Below are positions 41,093-50,680 of a stretch of 64,000 nucleotides of DNA, piece by piece. Location of the stretch: positions 1 to 64,000 of the forward strand of contig CAMVRT010000006.1 in NCBI GenBank assembly GCA_947169975.1. The letters run 5' to 3'. The translations under genes and the position numbers were made by a program. A model generated the notes under the pieces. The model made no database searches and had not been told where the DNA came from. It was given only the letters and a program-made list of their open reading frames with translations. Every line of letters begins with the position of its first letter. The first letter of the stretch is position 1. Origin of the DNA: an uncultured Oscillospiraceae bacterium (GTDB taxonomy: Bacteria > Bacillota > Clostridia > Oscillospirales > Oscillospiraceae).

Positions 41093-42238
41093 TTAAAAAG
41101 GCTTTCTCCAGACAAAGCGGTCCACGATCCCGGTGTAGCTCTGGATGAGCTTGACCACTTTGACGCTGACGTTTTCGTCCGTATAATCCCGCACCGGCAG
41201 ACCCAAATCGCCGTTGCGGTTCATGGCCACGGCGGTGTCCACCGCCTGCAAAACCTGTTCTTTGGTGATGCCCGCCAGAATGAAGTTGCCGCGATCCAGC
41301 GCCTCCGGCCGTTCGGTACTGGTGCGGATGCACACCGCGGGGAACGGATGCCCCACGGACAGGAAGAAGCTGCTCTCCTCCGGCAGTGTGCCGGAATCGG
41401 ATACTACGGCAAAGGCGTTCATCTGCAGGCAGTTGTAGTCGTGAAAGCCCAAAGGTTTGTGGGCGATGACCCGCTTGTCAAACTGAAAGCCGCGCTGCTC
41501 AATGAACTTTCGGCTTCGGGGATGACAGGAATAGAGAATGGGCATATCGTACTTCTCCGCCATGGCGTTCACCGCATTCATGAGGGAGAAGAAGTTGACC
41601 TCTGTGTCGATGTTCTCCTCGCGGTGAGCGGAGAGCAGAATATACTTGCCCTTTTCCAGCCCCAGGCGGGAGAGAATGTCCGACGCCTCAATCTGCGTGA
41701 GATTGCTGTGCAGTACCTCCGCCATGGGGGAGCCCACCACGTAGGTGCGCTCCTTGGGCACACCGGCGGCGTTGAGGTAGCGCCGGGCATGCTCGGAGTA
41801 ACACAGGTTCACGTCCGCCGTCACGTCCACAATGCGGCGGTTGGTCTCCTCCGGCAGACACTCGTCAAAGCACCGGTTGCCCGCCTCCATGTGGAAGATG
41901 GGGATGTGCAGCCGCTTGGCGGCGATGACGCTGAGACAGGAGTTGGTGTCGCCCAGCACCAGCACGGCGTCGGGCTTCTGCTGGCGCATCAGCTTGTAGG
42001 AGGCAGCGATGATGTTGCCGATGGTCTCGCCCAGATCCGCCCCCACGGCGTTCAGATAGAAGTCCGGCGCCCGGAGGCCCAGGTCCTCGAAAAAGACCTG
42101 GTTGAGCTCGTAGTCATAGTTCTGCCCCGTGTGGACAAGAATCTGATGGAAGTATTTGTCACAGGCCTTGATGGTAGCGGAGAGCCGGATGATCTCCGGC
42201 CGCGTGCCGACGATGGTCATGAGCTTCAGCTTTGCCAT
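41093..42238 (-). CDS. capG: UDP-GlcNAc 2-epimerase family, CapG-type
   Basis: 381-aa non-hydrolysing UDP-N-acetylhexosamine 2-epimerase. Family motifs are VGTRPEIIRL at the N terminus, HTGQNYDYELN, HMEAGNRC and a C-terminal region with VSDSGTLPEESSF. Next to CapE and CapF it should catalyse the last step to UDP-N-acetyl-L-fucosamine, epimerising UDP-L-PneNAc at C2. A plain WecB-like role (UDP-ManNAc) is the alternative. It is 2 nt after the capF stop, third gene of a minus-strand operon that faces the plus-strand exopolysaccharide genes on both sides. Confidence 0.88.
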   Translation of the reverse strand: MAKLKLMTIVGTRPEIIRLSATIKACDKYFHQILVHTGQNYDYELNQVFFEDLGLRAPDFYLNAVGADLGETIGNIIAASYKLMRQQKPDAVLVLGDTNSCLSVIAAKRLHIPIFHMEAGNRCFDECLPEETNRRIVDVTADVNLCYSEHARRYLNAAGVPKERTYVVGSPMAEVLHSNLTQIEASDILSRLGLEKGKYILLSAHREENIDTEVNFFSLMNAVNAMAEKYDMPILYSCHPRSRKFIEQRGFQFDKRVIAHKPLGFHDYNCLQMNAFAVVSDSGTLPEESSFFLSVGHPFPAVCIRTSTERPEALDRGNFILAGITKEQVLQAVDTAVAMNRNGDLGLPVRDYTDENVSVKVVKLIQSYTGIVDRFVWRKPF

Positions 42239-42240
42239 GT

Positions 42241-43389
42241 TCAGACCTCCTCAAAGAATGTATCGGGGTGGCTGGGGTCAAATGGCTCGTTGGCCCACAT
42301 AAGGGTCACAAGGTTTTCCGTTTCCGAGAGATTGATGATATTGTGGGTGTAGCCCGGCAGCATGTGTACGGCCTCAATCCGTTCACCGCTGACCTCGAAT
42401 TCGATCACCTCATCGGTGCCCAACTTGCGCTCCTGAATAAGGCCATGACCGGAGACAACGATGAAGAACTCCCACTTGGTGTGATGCCAGTGCTGCCCCT
42501 TGGTGATGCCGGGCTTGGAGATGTTCACGGAAAACTGCCCGCAATTTCCTGTTTTCAAAAGCTCTGTAAAGCTTCCACGCTTGTCGGTGTTCATCCTCAG
42601 CGGGAAGGCCACCTTCTCCTTTGGAAGGTAGGAGAGATAGGTGGAGTAGAGCTTCTTTTCGAAGCTGCCCGCCGGAATCTCCGGCATGACGAGGGTTTCC
42701 GGTTGGACGCGGAAGGTTTCGATGAGGTCCGCCAGCTCACCCAGCGTGACGCTGTGGGTGACGGGAACGCAGCAGAATTCGCCGTCAAAGTGCCCCTTTC
42801 CATCCAAGGCGTCCAGCAACTCCGCCACCACGTCGTCGATATAGACCAGGGTGAGCCGGGTATTCCGGTCGTTGATCTGAATCGGCAGATCGTGGGCCCG
42901 GTTGTGGCAGAAGGTGGCCACCACGCTGTTGTAGTTGGGGTGGCACCACTTGCCGAAGATGTTGGGGAAGCGGTAGATGAGGGTTTTGGCCCCGGTGCGC
43001 GCGCCGTAGTCCCGCATCAGCTGCTCGCCCGCCCGCTTGCTCTCGCCGTAGGGGTTGTCCAGCGCCGCCTGGATGGAGGAGGAGATCATGATGGGGCACC
43101 GGTTGCCGGAGCGTTCCAGCAGAGACAGCAGCGTGGCGGTGAAATCCCGGTTGCCCTCCATAAACTCCGACTGCTCCTTTGGGCGGTTGACCCCTGCCAG
43201 ATGAAACACGAAGTCCGCTTCTGCGCAGTAGCGGCCCAACTCGCCTTCTGAGGTGTCCAGGTCACACAAAAAGAGCTTGTCGATCTTCAGATCAGGCCGG
43301 GTGCGATCCTTGCCATCCCGCAGAGCCTCCAGCGCGGCGGTGAGATTTTTCCCCACGAAGCCCTTGGCGCCGGTGATGAGAATGTCCAT
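42241..43389 (-). CDS. capF: CapF-type bifunctional epimerase/reductase with C-terminal cupin
   Basis: 382-aa enzyme. The N-terminal part (about 1-245) is an SDR reductase with GAKGFVGKNL and the Tyr-x3-Lys pair in NPYGESK. The C-terminal part (about 270-370) is a cupin with GQHWHHTKWEFF, whose His residues bind zinc. In Staphylococcus aureus CapF the cupin epimerises C3 and the SDR domain reduces C4 to give UDP-N-acetyl-L-pneumosamine. Length and both active sites agree with that enzyme. It is 3 nt downstream of capE. Confidence 0.92.
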   Translation of the reverse strand: MDILITGAKGFVGKNLTAALEALRDGKDRTRPDLKIDKLFLCDLDTSEGELGRYCAEADFVFHLAGVNRPKEQSEFMEGNRDFTATLLSLLERSGNRCPIMISSSIQAALDNPYGESKRAGEQLMRDYGARTGAKTLIYRFPNIFGKWCHPNYNSVVATFCHNRAHDLPIQINDRNTRLTLVYIDDVVAELLDALDGKGHFDGEFCCVPVTHSVTLGELADLIETFRVQPETLVMPEIPAGSFEKKLYSTYLSYLPKEKVAFPLRMNTDKRGSFTELLKTGNCGQFSVNISKPGITKGQHWHHTKWEFFIVVSGHGLIQERKLGTDEVIEFEVSGERIEAVHMLPGYTHNIINLSETENLVTLMWANEPFDPSHPDTFFEEV

Positions 43390-43392
43390 ATC

Positions 43393-44436
43393 TTACTCCT
43401 TTGCCAGCTCCTCACGGATATACGCCAGGGTCATCAGCTTGTCCTTTACCTCGTCCACAGTCATGAGACGGGTATTGGCACTGGTGAACTCCGTCAAGGT
43501 GTTCCGCTTTACGTCGCCGTCCTTAAAATACTTGTCGTAGTTCAGATCGCGCTGGTCGGCGGGCACGCGGTAGAAGTTGCCCAGATCCAGCGCATGGGCG
43601 CACTCCTCGTTGGTCAGCAGCGTCTCGTACATCTTTTCGCCGTGGCGGATGCCAATGACCTTCACGGAGATCTTATCCTCCGGGTCAAAGAGCGCCTTGG
43701 TGGCCAGAGCCAGCGTTTCGATGGTGCAGGCGGGCGCCTTTTGCACCAGAATGTCGCCGCTCTCGCCGTGTTCAAAGGCGAACAGCACCAGATCCACAGC
43801 CTCCTCCAGGCTCATGACGAACCGTGTCATCTTCGGCTCTGTGATGGTGATGGGCTCACCCTTGTGGATCTGCTCGATCCACAGCGGCACCACACTGCCG
43901 CGGGAGCAGAGGACGTTGCCGTACCGGGTGCAGCAGATTTTGGTCTGCTTCGTGGTCCGCGCCTTGGCAACGGCTACTTTCTCCATCATGGCCTTGCTGG
44001 TACCCATGGCGTTGACGGGGTAGGCGGCCTTGTCGGTGGATAGGCAGATCACACTGCGCACACCCGCCTCGATGGCGGCGGTGAGCATGTTGTCCGTGCC
44101 GAAGACGTTGGTTTTCACGGCCTCCAGCGGGAAGAACTCACAGGAGGGAACCTGCTTCAGCGCCGCCGCGTGGAAAATGTAGTCCACGCCGTACATGGTG
44201 TTTCTGAGGCTCTGCAGATCCCGCACATCGCCGATAAAGAACTTCAGCTTCTGCGACGCCTCGGGGTGGCTTGCCTGATACTGGTGGCGCATGTCGTCCT
44301 GCTTCTTCTCGTCGCGGGAGAAGATGCGGATCTCACCGATGTCGGTGTCCAGAAACCGGTTCAGGACAGCGTTGCCGAATGAACCTGTTCCGCCGGTGAT
44401 AAGAAGCGTCTTGCCGGAAAAAGCACCTGAAAGCAT
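43393..44436 (-). CDS. capE: CapE-type UDP-GlcNAc 4,6-dehydratase/5-epimerase
   Basis: 347-aa SDR enzyme, close to the usual length of CapE. The NAD-binding motif is GGTGSFGNAVL and the catalytic stretch is STDKAAYPVNAMGTSK, typical of inverting dehydratases. It converts UDP-GlcNAc to the 4-keto-6-deoxy-L-arabino intermediate, the first step to UDP-L-FucNAc. The start at 44436 (MLSGAFSG) is preferred: AGAGGA lies 8 nt upstream, whereas it would be only 2 nt from the ATG at 44442. The promoter at 44479-44507 drives the operon. Confidence 0.9.
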   Translation of the reverse strand: MLSGAFSGKTLLITGGTGSFGNAVLNRFLDTDIGEIRIFSRDEKKQDDMRHQYQASHPEASQKLKFFIGDVRDLQSLRNTMYGVDYIFHAAALKQVPSCEFFPLEAVKTNVFGTDNMLTAAIEAGVRSVICLSTDKAAYPVNAMGTSKAMMEKVAVAKARTTKQTKICCTRYGNVLCSRGSVVPLWIEQIHKGEPITITEPKMTRFVMSLEEAVDLVLFAFEHGESGDILVQKAPACTIETLALATKALFDPEDKISVKVIGIRHGEKMYETLLTNEECAHALDLGNFYRVPADQRDLNYDKYFKDGDVKRNTLTEFTSANTRLMTVDEVKDKLMTLAYIREELAKE

Positions 44437-44478
44437 GATCATCGTCCTCTCGAGTAAAAACATAATAACACAATTTGC

Positions 44479-44507
44479 AGTATATCACAATCGGGCAAGT
44501 GGTGCAA
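44479..44507 (-). promoter_or_regulatory. promoter of the capE-capF-capG operon
   Basis: On the minus strand TTGCAC (44502-44507), 17-nt spacer and TATACT (44479-44484), about 45 nt before ATG 44436. The rest of 44437-44746 is AT-rich and has no gene. Confidence 0.65.
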
Positions 44508-44654
44508 TCGGAAATTGCAGGGTAGCGGACATGCTTGACATAGAATAAAAAACGATAGCCGAAATGCGGTCGCGATCACGATGAAGCAATACGAAAACTT
44601 GCAAATCGGGAGAACAATACTTGCCTTTTTGCCAATCTTTTTTTCTCTTACGGA

Positions 44655-44683
44655 TTGAAGAAAGAAAAATTATGATGTATAAT
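44655..44683 (+). promoter_or_regulatory. promoter of the second exopolysaccharide operon
   Basis: TTGAAG (44655-44660), 17-nt spacer and perfect TATAAT (44678-44683). It lies upstream of the GTG start at 44747 and inside the longer reading frame that begins at 44621, which argues for the GTG. Confidence 0.75.
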
Positions 44684-44746
44684 ATTAATTTGAATAGGTG
44701 TGGGGATACACAATTTGGATTTTTACAAAGCAGGGAGAGAGAGCGA

Positions 44747-45853
44747 GTGAAGATTCTATACGTGGCTACGGTCAGATCGCATATCGGTCAATTCCATGTT
44801 CCGGTGATAAACGCATTAAAAGCAGCCGGACATGAGGTTCACGCGGCGTATCACGATAATTCCGCAGATAAGCCCGGACTGGATTTATCCATGTTGGATC
44901 AGGTTTTTGAAGTGCCTTTCGAGCGGAGCCCGTACAGCCCCACAAACGTGAAAGCCTGCAAGCTCTTGAAGAAGATCATCGATGAGGGCGATTATGACAT
45001 CATACACTGCCACACGCCGGTGGGCGGCGTGGTGACACGCATTGCGGCCAGAGACGCCCGAAAACGCGGTACCAAGGTGTTTTACACCGCCCATGGATTC
45101 CACTTTTACAAGGGAGCAAGCAAAAAGTATTGGGCGCTGTTCTATCCGGTGGAAAAGCTGCTGGCCAAGGATACGGACGTGCTCATTACCATCAACCAGG
45201 AGGACTACGAACTGGCGACGAGCCATCATTTCAAGGCGGGCAAGATCGTAAAGATTAACGGTGTCGGAGTCGATCTGTCCAAATTCCATGTGGCTACGGA
45301 TGAGGAAAAACTGGAGACGCGCCGGGAGTATGGCTTTTCCAAAGATCAGTTTGTCATGCTTTATGCCGCTGACCTCTCTGAACGAAAGAATCAACCTATG
45401 ATTTTCCGGGCTCTGGCGAAAATCAAGGACGAGTGTCCGAATGTCCTTGCGCTGATGCCTGGCCAACCCATTCTGCAAAAGGAATATGAGCAGCAGTGCT
45501 GCGAACTGGGGATTTCATCTATGGTGAGGTTTCTCGGCTACCGCAGAGACATAGATAAGCTTTTGGTTGCCTGCGACTGCGTGATTTCATCCAGCCGGCA
45601 GGAGGGCCTTCCCATCAATTTGATTGAAGCCGCCGCCAGCGGCAGATATATCATCGCCACCGACGTCCGCGGCAACGCGGACGTGGTGAAGCAGAGCGGC
45701 TATGGCGCGCTGGTAAAGCTGAACGACGATGAAGCTATGGCTCGGGAAATCAAAAAGGCCATGGGGGTCAGCGGAGGATATGATCTGGGCAGAGTGAGCT
45801 TATTTGATGAGAAAGAGATCGTGCGAACAGTTCTCGACCTGTATCAATGCTGA
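44747..45853 (+). CDS. glycosyltransferase family 4
   Basis: 368-aa GT-B-fold glycosyltransferase. The N-terminal domain starts VKILYVATVRSHIGQFH. The donor domain carries SRQEGLPINLIEAAASG, whose two Glu residues form the E-x7-E signature of family 4. It would add one sugar from a nucleotide-sugar to the lipid-linked repeat unit. It resembles EpsD-like enzymes. GTG 44747 is chosen because AGGGAGAGAG precedes it and the promoter lies upstream. First gene of the second exopolysaccharide operon. Confidence 0.85.
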   Translation: MKILYVATVRSHIGQFHVPVINALKAAGHEVHAAYHDNSADKPGLDLSMLDQVFEVPFERSPYSPTNVKACKLLKKIIDEGDYDIIHCHTPVGGVVTRIAARDARKRGTKVFYTAHGFHFYKGASKKYWALFYPVEKLLAKDTDVLITINQEDYELATSHHFKAGKIVKINGVGVDLSKFHVATDEEKLETRREYGFSKDQFVMLYAADLSERKNQPMIFRALAKIKDECPNVLALMPGQPILQKEYEQQCCELGISSMVRFLGYRRDIDKLLVACDCVISSSRQEGLPINLIEAAASGRYIIATDVRGNADVVKQSGYGALVKLNDDEAMAREIKKAMGVSGGYDLGRVSLFDEKEIVRTVLDLYQC

Positions 45854-45900
45854 GAAAGGACACATACGACCATATTACTATGTGTTAGAGGTTGCTTTCC

Positions 45901-46881
45901 GTGTTTGAATTTATCTATTTGCTTCGAATCCTTGCGGCAATTCTGATTACAAATTCGCATTATGAGGCCGTGTATCCGGTTTCTGTGATAGCAAACGGCG
46001 GACTGCTGGGAGATGTGATTTTCTTTGCGGTTTCCGGCTATTGCCTGTACCCTGTCAACCACACTTTTCCCAAATGGTATGGACGCAGGCTCAAACGGAT
46101 TTACCCCGTTGTGTGGCTGATTACGCTGATCTACTGCCTGATCGGTTTTTACCAGGCGAATTCGGTAAAGGGCTTTGTAAAGCTCTTTCTCTACCCGACG
46201 TACTATCACTTTGTGGCGTCGATTATTCTGCTGTACATTGTTTTCTTCCTGGTGTCGAAGCTGCTGCAGAAGCAGCCGACCTGTTTTGACCGCAATTTCA
46301 CCCTTGTTCTGACGGCCCTTGCGGTTTCCTACGCAATTATCTACGTCACGGTTTACGACCGCTCCTACTACCATATTGACACGGTGCGGGAGCCGATGAT
46401 CGAGTTCCTCTATTTCTTCGCGATGATGATCGGACTGTGGTTCAGGAATTACAAAGATCGTTTTCTGGGGAAGAACAAGGCCTGGCCGTGGGTGGTCGCA
46501 TTGGCGCTGTTCTGCGGTTACTTCGCCTCGAAGATCGCCTTCTCCAGAGGAATGGTCAGCAGCGGACTCCAGTTCGTGAATCAGGTGCTCCTCCTGTTGC
46601 TGCTTGTTTGTCTGTTCCGCGGATTCATCGGACTGGAGGAGAAGCTGGGCAGAATGCCGCAGAAGCTGCATCGTGCCGTGGTATATGTGGCGGGATTCGC
46701 CTTCGAGATTTATTTGGTCCAGTATGCCTTGATCCCGCGGCTGAACATTGGCCCGTTCCCGCTGAATTTCCTGCTGGTCTCCGGAGCGATTCTGGTATCC
46801 GCGTGGCTGCTGCATCTGCTGCATGACTGGATCATGGGGAAAATCGACGGCTTGTTCAAGAAGTCGAAGGGACTGGATTGA
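45901..46881 (+). CDS. acyltransferase family 3 membrane protein
   Basis: 326-aa polytopic protein with about ten membrane helices. The start FEFIYLLRILAAILITNSHYEA contains the conserved His of the acyltransferase_3 family, which O-acetylates or O-succinylates surface sugars at the outer membrane face. GTG 45901 is preferred to TTG 45892 because GAGG (45888-45891) abuts the TTG but is 9 nt from the GTG. It follows the first glycosyltransferase by about 47 nt and probably decorates the same polymer. Confidence 0.82.
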   Translation: MFEFIYLLRILAAILITNSHYEAVYPVSVIANGGLLGDVIFFAVSGYCLYPVNHTFPKWYGRRLKRIYPVVWLITLIYCLIGFYQANSVKGFVKLFLYPTYYHFVASIILLYIVFFLVSKLLQKQPTCFDRNFTLVLTALAVSYAIIYVTVYDRSYYHIDTVREPMIEFLYFFAMMIGLWFRNYKDRFLGKNKAWPWVVALALFCGYFASKIAFSRGMVSSGLQFVNQVLLLLLLVCLFRGFIGLEEKLGRMPQKLHRAVVYVAGFAFEIYLVQYALIPRLNIGPFPLNFLLVSGAILVSAWLLHLLHDWIMGKIDGLFKKSKGLD

Positions 46882-46930
46882 GGACGGGGAAGCATACCCT
46901 TTCCCAGATGAAAGAGAGGATAGAGATAAT

Positions 46931-48034
46931 ATGGGAGATAGCCCCATTCGGGTGCTGCAGGTCGTCACGCAGATGACGCGCGGCGGCTTGGAAACCATGC
47001 TGATGAATTACTACCGGCATATTGACCGGACAAAGGTGCAGTTCGATTTTCTGGAACACAGAAGCTATATGGCGGATTACGATGAGGAGATCCTGACCCT
47101 GGGCGGCAGGATCCACCGCCTTCCCCGGCTGAATCCGCTGAGCAGAGAATATCTCACCGCCTTGGATCGCTTCTTTGCCGACCATCCCGAGTACCGGATT
47201 GTGCATTCTCACCTGGACTGTATGGCTGGGATCCCGCTGAAGGCTGCCCAAAAGCACGGCGTTCCGATGCGGATCGCCCACGCCCACAGCAGTAGCCAGA
47301 ATAAGAACCTCAAATATCCAATCAAACTGATCTGCAGGCAGAGCATTCCTCGGTATGCAACAGACCTCTTTGCCTGTGGACAGGAGGCAGGACGATGGAT
47401 GTTTAGGGGACATGACTTTACGGTTCTCAACAATGCGATCGAGGCGGAGAAATACGTATACGACGAGTCGATTCGAGCGGAGGTCAGACAAGAGTTTGGA
47501 ATCGATCCGCAGGTATTGGTCATGGGACACGTCGGACGGTTCAGCCCGGAGAAGAACCACAAGTTTCTGATTAATGTTTTTTACAGTCTTGCGCAGAAGC
47601 ACACAGACAGCAGATTGCTTTTGGTCGGGTCGGGTCCGTTGGAAACAGAGATCCGGGAGCAGTGCAATAAACTGGGCATTGAGGACCGTGTGATTTTCGC
47701 CGGGATCCGGAGCGATGTGAACCGGATCCTGCAGGCGATGGATGTTTTTGTGTTGCCGTCCCTGTATGAAGGACTGGGAATTGTTGCGGTGGAAGCACAG
47801 GCGGCAGGTCTGCCCTGCATTGCCTCGGACAGAGTGCCGGAGGAATGTGTGCGGACAAACGGACTGGTCCACTTCCTCTCTCTGAAAGAGACCCCGGATC
47901 GCTGGGCGCAGGAAGTTTTGCAGCAGATGCTCTTCAAGCGTACAGACAGAAGCTCTGAGATTCGGCGGAACGAGTATGATATCCGGGAAAACGCCAAATG
48001 GCTTCAGGACTTCTACCTGACCCATTGGAACTGA
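46931..48034 (+). CDS. glycosyltransferase family 4 (EpsF-like)
   Basis: 367-aa GT-B glycosyltransferase. The N terminus has VTQMTRGGLETMLMNYYRHI, and the donor site has YEGLGIVAVEAQAAGLPCI with the E-x7-E pair. It closely resembles EpsF-type enzymes of exopolysaccharide loci. The ATG at 46931 has AGAGAGGA upstream; the longer frame to 46823 overlaps the acyltransferase and lacks a ribosome site. Its donor and acceptor sugars cannot be predicted. Confidence 0.85.
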   Translation: MGDSPIRVLQVVTQMTRGGLETMLMNYYRHIDRTKVQFDFLEHRSYMADYDEEILTLGGRIHRLPRLNPLSREYLTALDRFFADHPEYRIVHSHLDCMAGIPLKAAQKHGVPMRIAHAHSSSQNKNLKYPIKLICRQSIPRYATDLFACGQEAGRWMFRGHDFTVLNNAIEAEKYVYDESIRAEVRQEFGIDPQVLVMGHVGRFSPEKNHKFLINVFYSLAQKHTDSRLLLVGSGPLETEIREQCNKLGIEDRVIFAGIRSDVNRILQAMDVFVLPSLYEGLGIVAVEAQAAGLPCIASDRVPEECVRTNGLVHFLSLKETPDRWAQEVLQQMLFKRTDRSSEIRRNEYDIRENAKWLQDFYLTHWN

Positions 48035-48048
48035 GATAAGGGGAAAAA

Positions 48049-48927
48049 ATGTGTAAGCTCTCAATTGTTACGCCAACATATAACCGCGCCCCATATCTGG
48101 AGCAGTGCTTCCGGTCCCTGGAGGCGCAGACGAACCACGATTTTGAGTGGATCCTTGTAGATGACGGCAGCACCGACAACACGGCGGACATCGTTTCCGC
48201 CTTTCACACAGACCGGTTTCCCATTCGCTTTGTCCGGAAGGCCAACGGCGGGAAGCACACGGCGCTGAACGCGTCACATCCTTACATCCACGGGACATAT
48301 GTACTGATTTTGGACAGCGACGATTATTTAACAGAGACAGCTGTTGAGACTGTCTTGGCCGCATGGGGGCGGTTTGAGCAAAACCCGGAGGTGGGAATCG
48401 TCACGTTCCTGAAAGGAACGGATGTGGACCATCCCGTCTGCGCCGCTGCAGAGTACGATGTTCCTGTAGAGATCATGCGCTACCGCCGGATCCGCTACAC
48501 GAGAACTGACTGCTGCGAAGTGATCCGCGCGGAGCTTTTCAAGAGATACCCGTTCCCGGAATTTGCCGGGGAGCGCTTTTTGGCGGAGTCCGCCCTGTGG
48601 GACAGAGTCAGCTTTACGCACAAATGCGTCTATCAGCCTTCCGTAATCTACATCTGTGAGTATCTGGATGGCGGCCTGACAAAGTCAGGCCGGGCCATGC
48701 GCATCCGGAATCCCCAAGGTGGAATGTATACGGCAAACCTGAGGATGGACCGGCGTAACTTTGCAGCGCAAAGATGGAAGAGCGGGATGCTTTATACCTG
48801 TTATGGGCGCTTTGCGCACAAGAGCATCGCTGAGCAGTTGAAAGAGACAGATCATCCTGGGCTTGCTGCGGCGTGCTATCCGTTTGGATTTGCGTTGTAT
48901 CTGTACTGGAAACACAGATATTATTGA
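48049..48927 (+). CDS. glycosyltransferase family 2
   Basis: 292-aa GT-A-fold inverting glycosyltransferase. The opening LSIVTPTYNRAPYLEQC is followed by VDDGSTDNT (nucleotide binding) and LDSDDYL (the D-x-D metal motif). It is soluble or peripherally membrane-bound, 14 nt after the previous gene. AAGGGGA lies just upstream of the ATG. It would add one residue of the repeat unit; the specificity is unknown. Confidence 0.87.
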   Translation: MCKLSIVTPTYNRAPYLEQCFRSLEAQTNHDFEWILVDDGSTDNTADIVSAFHTDRFPIRFVRKANGGKHTALNASHPYIHGTYVLILDSDDYLTETAVETVLAAWGRFEQNPEVGIVTFLKGTDVDHPVCAAAEYDVPVEIMRYRRIRYTRTDCCEVIRAELFKRYPFPEFAGERFLAESALWDRVSFTHKCVYQPSVIYICEYLDGGLTKSGRAMRIRNPQGGMYTANLRMDRRNFAAQRWKSGMLYTCYGRFAHKSIAEQLKETDHPGLAAACYPFGFALYLYWKHRYY

Positions 48928-48989
48928 TTTGCGATAAAAAGGACAATAACACAGATGGCAATGAAAGTGTGGGATTGATATTGGAATGG

Positions 48990-49517
48990 ATGAAGCAATT
49001 CGCGATGGATTATGCACGCCTTGATGGATGTGGAAAATTTGGGCTGAGATGGATAAACCTATTGTTTAGACACAATATCCGGTTTTTGCTGTGGTATCGC
49101 CTCTGGCAGCGAGGAAGCTTGATTGGCAGAATCGGATGCTTCCGATGCTCAAGAAGATACGGCTTGGAATTTAGCCGCAATGCGACAATTGCTCCGGGGT
49201 TATTTCTAGGACACCCCTATAATATCACGGTGGGGAATGGAGTAGTAATTGGGAAAAATGTGAACCTGAGCAAAGGATGCACCTTGGGTAATATTCGAAC
49301 GGGAAAACGCCAAGGAAGTCCCAGAATCGGAGATTGTGTATTTATCGGTATCAATGCCACGATAGTCGGTGGAATCGGCGTTGGTGATGATGTAGTCATC
49401 GCTCCAAATGCGTTTGTTAATTTTGATGTTCCACCACACTCTGTTGTTATTGGGAATCCGGGAATCATTCACCACAAAGATAATGCAACTGGGGAGATCA
49501 TTCTCAATCGTGTATAG
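48990..49517 (+). CDS. hexapeptide-repeat acyltransferase (serine acetyltransferase-like)
   Basis: About 175 aa. A helical N terminus (MKQFAMDYARLDG) leads into left-handed beta-helix hexapeptide repeats (ITVGNGVVIGKNV, IGINATIVGGIGVGDDVVIAPN), ending NPGIIHH. This layout is typical of CysE-like O-acetyltransferases in polysaccharide clusters, which use acetyl-CoA. The start is uncertain: ATG 48990 or GTG 48969 are both possible, neither with a strong ribosome site. Further upstream codons overlap the preceding glycosyltransferase. GC content is lower than in its neighbours, suggesting separate acquisition. Confidence 0.78.
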   Translation: MKQFAMDYARLDGCGKFGLRWINLLFRHNIRFLLWYRLWQRGSLIGRIGCFRCSRRYGLEFSRNATIAPGLFLGHPYNITVGNGVVIGKNVNLSKGCTLGNIRTGKRQGSPRIGDCVFIGINATIVGGIGVGDDVVIAPNAFVNFDVPPHSVVIGNPGIIHHKDNATGEIILNRV

Positions 49518-49567
49518 TCAAAAGAATAGTCATTGCGAAGATTAATCGATCGAGATAGGTGTAACGA

Positions 49568-50680
49568 ATGTTTGGGATCAAAAAAAAGGTACTGATCGTA
49601 GCTGCAACCTTGCGGATCGGCGGCGCAGAAAAGGTTGCCCGGGATATTGGGCTTTACGCCGATCCGGAGCAATTTGAAGTGCATTATCTTGTTTTCGGTG
49701 ACGAGATCGGGGACTATGAGCAGGAACTTCAGAAGCACGGTTGCAGAATCATCCATATGGAGGCACCCAAAACAGGGTATGTGCGATTTGTAAAAGACTT
49801 GAGGCATCTGATGCGTCAGAACCGATACACAGCTGTGCACGCTCATACGATGTTCAATATCGGCCTCATTATGCTGGCGGCATGGCTGGAAAAGGTCCCG
49901 ATCCGCATCTCCCACGCTCACTCTGCGTTGAATGACGGCGGCGGAATGGTCAAACGGGTTTACGAGATGGCCATGCGTCGGCTGATCCTGTGGTTTGCGA
50001 CGGATTTGATTGCGTGCGGCCTGGCAGCCGGAGATCGGCTTTATGGCAAGAAAGCCTTCTCAAAGAGAGGGCATTTGATCCTGAACGGTATCCGGACAGT
50101 GGACTATCGGTTCAATAGAGAAGCGCGGGACAGAATCAGGGAGACCATACAGATGAAAGATGCGTTTGTATTGGGGCATGTGGGCCACCTGTCAGAGGTA
50201 AAAAACCAAAGCTATTTGATTCGGCTAATGCCTGAAATATTGAAGCGCAGGCCAAGCGCAAAGCTGCTGATGCTCGGAGAGGGCAAAGACCGTTCTATGT
50301 TGGAGGGGCTTGTTCGAGCGCTGAACTTGACAGAGCGTGTTATCATGACCGGCAATGTCCGCAATGTTGCGGACTACCTCAGTGCCATGGACGTGTTTGC
50401 ATTTCCGTCTCTATATGAGGGGATGCCGCTTTCCGTCGTTGAAGTGCAGGCGAACGGCCTGCCCTGTGTCCTATCTACAGGCGTACCGAAGGATGTTTAT
50501 CTGACGGATTTGGTTCGACCTTTGCCGCTGGACAAGCCTGACGAATGGATCGAAGCGATCTGCAGCGCACGGCGAAACAAACCGGAGAGATACGCCGATG
50601 AGCTGAAGGAGAAGGGCTTTGACACGGAGACCGTGATGCAGAAGTTTTTGAAGATCTACGAAAGAGCTGAGATTAATTGA
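49568..50680 (+). CDS. glycosyltransferase family 4
   Basis: 370-aa GT-B enzyme. It begins KKVLIVAATLRIGGAEKVARDIG, the GGAEK motif being typical of family 4. The donor site is YEGMPLSVVEVQANGLPCVLS. It is similar in layout to the enzyme at 46931 but with distinct sequence. ATG 49568 is preceded by AGATAGGTG. The next glycosyltransferase gene starts inside its stop codon. Confidence 0.86.
   Translation: MFGIKKKVLIVAATLRIGGAEKVARDIGLYADPEQFEVHYLVFGDEIGDYEQELQKHGCRIIHMEAPKTGYVRFVKDLRHLMRQNRYTAVHAHTMFNIGLIMLAAWLEKVPIRISHAHSALNDGGGMVKRVYEMAMRRLILWFATDLIACGLAAGDRLYGKKAFSKRGHLILNGIRTVDYRFNREARDRIRETIQMKDAFVLGHVGHLSEVKNQSYLIRLMPEILKRRPSAKLLMLGEGKDRSMLEGLVRALNLTERVIMTGNVRNVADYLSAMDVFAFPSLYEGMPLSVVEVQANGLPCVLSTGVPKDVYLTDLVRPLPLDKPDEWIEAICSARRNKPERYADELKEKGFDTETVMQKFLKIYERAEIN

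Noticed and set aside
44621-44746. Extended N terminus for the first glycosyltransferase
   Set aside because: A consensus promoter lies inside it, and the canonical GT-B N terminus begins at GTG 44747 after a purine-rich ribosome site.
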